8,990 nucleotides of DNA from DSAR01 sp034437315 (GTDB taxonomy: Bacteria > Chloroflexota > Anaerolineae > B4-G1), in the NCBI GenBank assembly GCA_034437315.1, contig DAOTUC010000056.1, forward strand, positions 1 to 8,990, read 5' to 3'. Positions within the stretch are counted from its first letter, which is position 1. Each line of letters begins with the position of its first letter. Below, piece after piece: positions 5,977 to 8,990 of this stretch. Made by a program: the position numbers and the translations under genes. The notes below the pieces were generated by a model. That model was not told the origin of the DNA, made no database searches, and worked only from the letters and a program-made list of their open reading frames with translations.

Positions 5977-7101
5977 ATGCCAGGGACAACGACTGAGATA
6001 GCCATTGTGGGAGCCGGCGCTGCTGGTCTCACAGCCGCCATCGAGGCCAGACGCGCCGGTGCGCAGGTGACGGTCATCGACGAAAACCGGAGGCCGGGTG
6101 GACAGCTGTTCAAGCAGCTCCACAAGTTCTTCGGTTCGGCAAGTCATCGCGCTGGCACGCGTGGCTTTGACATCGGGGAGGAGTTGCTGGGCGATAGCGA
6201 AAATCTCGGCGTGAGCGTGCAATTGGATACCGTCTGCTGGGGGCTCTTTGAGAGGAACCGGTTGGCTCTGGAGCACGATGGGAAAGGCGATTTGCTCCAC
6301 TTCAAGAAGCTGGTGCTGGCTACAGGAGCCTCGGAGAAGCCACTGGCTTTTCCTGGGTGCACGCTGCCGGGAGTGATGGGCGCTGGGGCCGCGCAGACAT
6401 TGGTTAACGTGCACCGTGTGCTACCGGGGCGGCGGGTCCTGATGGTCGGAGCTGGGAATGTCGGCCTCATCGTGTCCTATCAACTTCTACAGGCGGGTGC
6501 GGACGTCGTTGCGGTCATTGAGGGTCTACCCGAGATTGGCGGATACGGTGTGCATGCGTGCAAGATCCGGCGCGCTGGGGTCCCGATCCATATCTCACAC
6601 ACGATTCTGCGGGCTGACGGTGAGGAGTCGGTTATGTCCGCGACGATAGCGCAGGTTGACGAGACATGGCAGCCGATCGAAGGCACAAGCCAGAGCCTGG
6701 ATGTGGATACCGTGTGTATGGCCGTCGGCCTCTCTCCTATGTCAGAGCTCGCGTGGTTAGCTGGATGTAAGTTCAGGTACGTCCCAGCTCTGGGCGGACA
6801 CATTCCGATCCACAACCAGGATATGCAGACGACCGTTCCCGACGTCTACGTGGCGGGTGACATCGCTGGCATCGAAGAGGCCAGCACCGCGATGGAAGAG
6901 GGACGGTTGGCGGGGTTGGCGGCCGCGGAAGTGCTTGGCTACTGCTCGGAGGAAACCGAGCAGCGGAAGCTTGACGCTCATCTCGCACTTAGGGATCTGC
7001 GCGCCGGTCCGTTTGGAGATGAACGTCACCAGGCGAAACTGCGTATCCAAGAGGCGTACACGCAACACTTGGAGCGGCAGGCAGATAAGAGCGCGCCGTG
7101 A
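5977..7101 (+). CDS. FAD-dependent NAD(P)-type oxidoreductase, opine/D-amino-acid/sarcosine dehydrogenase alpha-like
   Basis: A soluble flavoprotein of 374 residues with two Rossmann folds. The FAD-binding GAGAAG (12-17) is followed by Asp35 at the end of the second strand, then GGQLFKQ, the ATGASEKP loop (115 on), a second dinucleotide fold VGAGNVG (157-163), and a closing VYVAGDIAGIEEASTAMEEG flavin motif. ATGA-x-E-x-P followed by FPG-x-TLPGVM-x-AGAAQ is typical of the subunits of opine oxidases, D-hydroxyproline/proline dehydrogenases, HcnB and sarcosine oxidase alpha, which oxidise C-N bonds. The Cys-x4-Cys disulfide of dihydrolipoamide dehydrogenase is absent, so this is not the missing E3. 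The C-terminal cysteine-rich [2Fe-2S] (BFD-like) domain of many relatives also appears missing. ATG 5977 has GAGGAGG 7 nt upstream. The stop overlaps the AcoX start by 4 nt. Substrate unknown; its electron acceptor or partner subunit is not evident. Confidence 0.85.
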   Translation: MPGTTTEIAIVGAGAAGLTAAIEARRAGAQVTVIDENRRPGGQLFKQLHKFFGSASHRAGTRGFDIGEELLGDSENLGVSVQLDTVCWGLFERNRLALEHDGKGDLLHFKKLVLATGASEKPLAFPGCTLPGVMGAGAAQTLVNVHRVLPGRRVLMVGAGNVGLIVSYQLLQAGADVVAVIEGLPEIGGYGVHACKIRRAGVPIHISHTILRADGEESVMSATIAQVDETWQPIEGTSQSLDVDTVCMAVGLSPMSELAWLAGCKFRYVPALGGHIPIHNQDMQTTVPDVYVAGDIAGIEEASTAMEEGRLAGLAAAEVLGYCSEETEQRKLDAHLALRDLRAGPFGDERHQAKLRIQEAYTQHLERQADKSAP

Positions 7102-8156
7102 GAGGTAGTGTCGGCATCATCGCCAATCCCTTGGCAGGGTCCGACATCCGTCGTCTGGTTGCGCTGGGCAGCGTGACGGGAACTCAGGAGAAGATCAACA
7201 TCGTCCAGCGGGTTCTGTCCGCGCTCCAAGCCCTCGATGTGGTCAATGTGTATCTGATGCCGGACATCTTTGGCATCGCGCACCGCGCCTTGGAGAAGTT
7301 GCCGTGTCGACTGGAGAGAGTCCGGAAGAGGAGCCAGGTCATCGGCATACCGGTGGACAACACCGCTGCCGATTCGACCCATGCAGCACGCGAAATGCGG
7401 CACCGCGGAGCGGGGTGCATCGTTGTCCTAGGGGGAGACGGCACGGTGCGAGCTGTGGCCGAAGGGTGCCAGGATGTCCCCATCCTCCCCGTCTCTACCG
7501 GGACAAACAACGTGATCTCCGATCCAGTGGAGGGCACAGTAGCCGGGCTGGCGGCTGGTTTCGTAGCCCTTCACCCCGAGTTTACGGACCAAGCTGTGTA
7601 CAGAAGCAAGCGGTTGGAGGTACAGCGGGAAGGGGACGCTCCATCATCAGCGCTGGTGGACGTAGCTCTAGTCATAGGAGATGCTCTAGGCTCCCGCGCA
7701 GTGTGGGATCCAAGCCTTGTGTGCATGGTGATCGTCACCCGTGGCGAGCCCGGCGCTGTGGGGATGTCTAGTGTGGCTGGGCTCTTGTCACCGGTACGGC
7801 GCACGGACCCATGGGGTCTGTGCTTCTCGCTGGGAAGGCCCGACGCAGGCCGGGTGACCGTTCCCCTGGCACCAGGATTGGTGACTTCGCTCGACATCCA
7901 GGAGTGGCATCAAGTGCCGATAGATCAGTCGATCATCGTCCAGGGAGGCGGCAGATTACTAGCTTTGGATGGCGAACGAGAGGTCGTCCTTCGCGAGGGG
8001 CAGCACGCCTCCATTACCTTGCGGCGTGACGGCCCCCTGGTGGTAGACGCGCTACGCGCGCTTCGCGTTGCCACGGAGCAGGGTTTCTTCCGTGCGCTGA
8101 CTATCTCAACAGCCGAGCAGGCGCTGGAGGAGCACGTTGAGAGAGACACATGTTGA
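7098..8156 (+). CDS. acoX: AcoX-type ATP-NAD kinase family protein
   Basis: A 352-residue cytoplasmic protein with the ATP-NAD kinase fold in its AcoX branch, named for a gene in acetoin catabolism operons whose exact role is not settled. The N-terminal VGIIANPLAGSDIRR (5-19) matches the family's opening strand and loop. The diagnostic nucleotide-binding GGDGTVR is at 112-118, and the second motif PVSTGTNNVI at 131-140 corresponds to the conserved phosphate/nicotinamide site (TGTxN). The C-terminal half (after about 160) is the less conserved beta-rich domain. Start GTG 7098 lies inside the previous gene's stop (GTGA overlap) with only a weak AAGAG upstream, so translation is probably coupled. 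Together with the E1 and E2 genes it is the strongest sign that this is an aco-type cluster. It may phosphorylate NAD or a related small molecule; this is inference from the fold. Confidence 0.85.
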   Translation: MRGSVGIIANPLAGSDIRRLVALGSVTGTQEKINIVQRVLSALQALDVVNVYLMPDIFGIAHRALEKLPCRLERVRKRSQVIGIPVDNTAADSTHAAREMRHRGAGCIVVLGGDGTVRAVAEGCQDVPILPVSTGTNNVISDPVEGTVAGLAAGFVALHPEFTDQAVYRSKRLEVQREGDAPSSALVDVALVIGDALGSRAVWDPSLVCMVIVTRGEPGAVGMSSVAGLLSPVRRTDPWGLCFSLGRPDAGRVTVPLAPGLVTSLDIQEWHQVPIDQSIIVQGGGRLLALDGEREVVLREGQHASITLRRDGPLVVDALRALRVATEQGFFRALTISTAEQALEEHVERDTC

Positions 8157-8649
8157 GAGAATACCGGAGTTGGCCGCCCTCTGGGAGGACCAAGGCAAGA
8201 TCTGGTATTTCCACATGCTTACGCCGGACTGCGCCTTGAACCAGCAAGATGTGAAATACGCGCTGGTCATGGGGAATAGCACGGATAGTGACACATGGGT
8301 GGTCTACTCGAACCAAGAATTGGTCAAGCTCGGGCAAGCATTGGTCAGGATGCTTCATGGTGACGCCGCCATCAATGTGGAGGCAGCGGCTAGCTCGCCA
8401 GCCCGACTCGGTCTGGCCTCAATCTTGAAGCAACTCGACAGATTGAACGCCACTGGACAGCGCTGGCATCACCACTTGCTCTTCTCAGATTGTGTTTTCA
8501 ACAACCATCCAGGCATATGGACGATTCTCATTGAGCAGGTGGATGAAGACGGGATGATGAACATTAATCTCCTTTCTGAGGAAGAGCCTGTCGATGATCT
8601 GCCCCAGATTGAAGTCAGCTACTACGGGCAGGCTGATCCGGACTTCTGA
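8137..8649 (+). CDS. Uncharacterised 170-residue protein with duplicated His-Leu/Asp-Cys motif
   Basis: I do not recognise the family. The start is most likely TTG 8137: GGAGGAG (8126-8132) lies just before it, inside the end of the AcoX gene, giving a 20-nt overlap; the first in-frame ATG comes only at residue 27. The protein is soluble, with no signal peptide or membrane segment, and has an acidic C-terminal tail. It contains two similar segments 87 residues apart, W23-Y-F-H26-M-L-T-P-D31-C32-A-L-N35 and W110-H-H-H113-L-L-F-S-D118-C119-V-F-N122, each followed by a predicted beta strand; W, H, L, D, C and N are shared. Paired His/Asp/Cys sets could bind a metal or thiol cofactor, or form a two-lobed pocket. 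Its position as last gene, coupled to acoX, implies a role in the same process. Function unknown. Confidence 0.75.
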   Translation: MRETHVERIPELAALWEDQGKIWYFHMLTPDCALNQQDVKYALVMGNSTDSDTWVVYSNQELVKLGQALVRMLHGDAAINVEAAASSPARLGLASILKQLDRLNATGQRWHHHLLFSDCVFNNHPGIWTILIEQVDEDGMMNINLLSEEEPVDDLPQIEVSYYGQADPDF

Positions 8650-8661
8650 CGCGCCGAGCCT

Positions 8662-8704
8662 GCAAGACTCTGGAGATCTATACTTTTGCGGTTTTTATTT
8701 TAAG
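8662..8704 (+). terminator. Weak candidate transcription terminator
   Basis: GCAAGA (8662-8667) can pair with TTTTGC (8684-8689, one G-T pair), and a T-rich tract (8692-8703) follows. It starts 13 nt after the last stop codon, the expected place for an operon end. The stem is short and the loop long, so this is a weak intrinsic terminator at best. Confidence 0.3.
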
Positions 8705-8990
8705 CATTAAACTTTGATAGATAGTACAATTATAGCAATCATAAAAGCTCTTCTGCTAATTTAGTTGTATAATATTGCCAAATAACAATAAGCCTGTGCA
8801 GGCAGTGGAAATAATGTGCTGGTGAAATAATCTTCGGCAATAGTTTATGCCTTTACGCAATATAAAACACTAATTTCAACAAAATAATCAATATTGACTA
8901 ATAAATTGGCAACCTGTGTTGCATAAAACAATCATATACACAGTTTGACGTTGACAAATTGGTCTTGATCAAAAAGTGCAAAAGTATAGT
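8690..8990. other. AT-rich tail without a recognisable gene
   Basis: Base composition drops sharply: hand counts give 27% GC in 8701-8760 and 32% in 8821-8880, against 60% in 4141-4200. No open frame of useful length or RNA gene is visible on either strand. It contains the inverted repeat TATTGCC (8773-8779) / GGCAATA (8836-8842) around GCCTG-TG-CAGGC (8792-8803), and a small hairpin GCAAC-ctgt-GTTGC (8909-8922). A TTGACA at 8951-8956 lacks a properly spaced -10. It may be an intergenic spacer, the edge of a transferred island, or a joined sequence from another source. Confidence 0.6.
8773..8842. repeat. Nested inverted repeats in the AT-rich tail
   Basis: TATTGCC (8773-8779) and its exact complement GGCAATA (8836-8842) flank a compact near-palindrome, GCCTG-TG-CAGGC (8792-8803). 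The latter is the most GC-rich patch of the tail. Such an arrangement could be an operator, a recombination site or a cruciform, but no protein or element is at hand to support a specific role. Confidence 0.3.

Noticed and set aside
5551..6414. 287-codon minus-strand open frame opposite the racemase and FAD oxidoreductase genes
   Set aside because: The composition is Arg/Pro/Ser-rich as in mirror frames, there is no family motif, and the plus strand holds well-supported genes.
5977..7101. Calling the FAD oxidoreductase dihydrolipoamide dehydrogenase (E3) because of its position in an E1/E2 operon
   Set aside because: The redox-active Cys-x4-Cys motif is missing, and the sequence patterns match opine/D-amino-acid dehydrogenase alpha-type proteins instead.
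8965..8972. TTGATCAA palindrome considered as an FNR/CRP-type operator
   Set aside because: FNR sites need four bases between the half-sites; this contiguous 8-mer in AT-rich DNA is likely chance.
8951..8990. Promoter with TTGACA at 8951-8956 and TATAGT at 8985-8990
   Set aside because: The spacer is 28 nt, far from the usual 16-18 nt, and no gene start is visible before the window ends.

Overview
The window is bacterial. Genes are densely packed on one strand, stop/start overlaps are short, and AGGAGG-type ribosome binding sites sit 4-7 nt before most starts. Gene GC is roughly 60% (60% by hand count in 4141-4200). The first gene encodes a lipoprotein substrate-binding protein. The taxon cannot be fixed from this window; a moderately high-GC environmental lineage (for example Chloroflexota-like) is a guess only.

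Layout. 1-365 is a non-coding leader with a 7-codon mini-ORF that has a good Shine-Dalgarno, a second perfect but apparently start-less Shine-Dalgarno, and a candidate leader hairpin. Eight same-strand genes follow and form one probable operon: (1) a branched-chain-amino-acid-type ABC substrate-binding lipoprotein (366-1520); (2) a 2-oxo acid dehydrogenase E2 (1629-2996); (3) E1 alpha (start most likely GTG 3060, end 4028); (4) E1 beta (4028-5005); (5) an Asp/Glu/hydantoin racemase-superfamily protein (5043-5831); (6) a two-dinucleotide-binding-domain FAD oxidoreductase of the opine/D-amino-acid/sarcosine dehydrogenase alpha type (5977-7101); (7) an AcoX-type ATP-NAD-kinase-fold protein (7098-8156); (8) an unrecognised 170-residue protein with a duplicated His/Asp-Cys motif (8137-8649). 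From about 8690 to the end the DNA turns abruptly AT-rich (27-32% GC in hand-counted 60-base blocks) and holds no recognisable gene.

How the genes may work together. AcoX beside E1 alpha, E1 beta and E2 is the signature of acetoin-dehydrogenase-type (aco) clusters. Here, however, the gene order is E2-E1alpha-E1beta, no dihydrolipoamide dehydrogenase (E3) is present, and two amino-acid-type enzymes (racemase and FAD oxidoreductase) plus an orphan binding protein are built in. A working hypothesis (inference) is a catabolic module: the lipoprotein captures an amino acid or related compound, the racemase adjusts its stereochemistry, the FAD enzyme oxidises it to a 2-oxo acid or imine, and E1/E2 decarboxylate the oxo acid and pass the acyl group to CoA using an E3 encoded elsewhere. 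AcoX and the last small protein have no assigned step. The substrate is not determined by the sequence.
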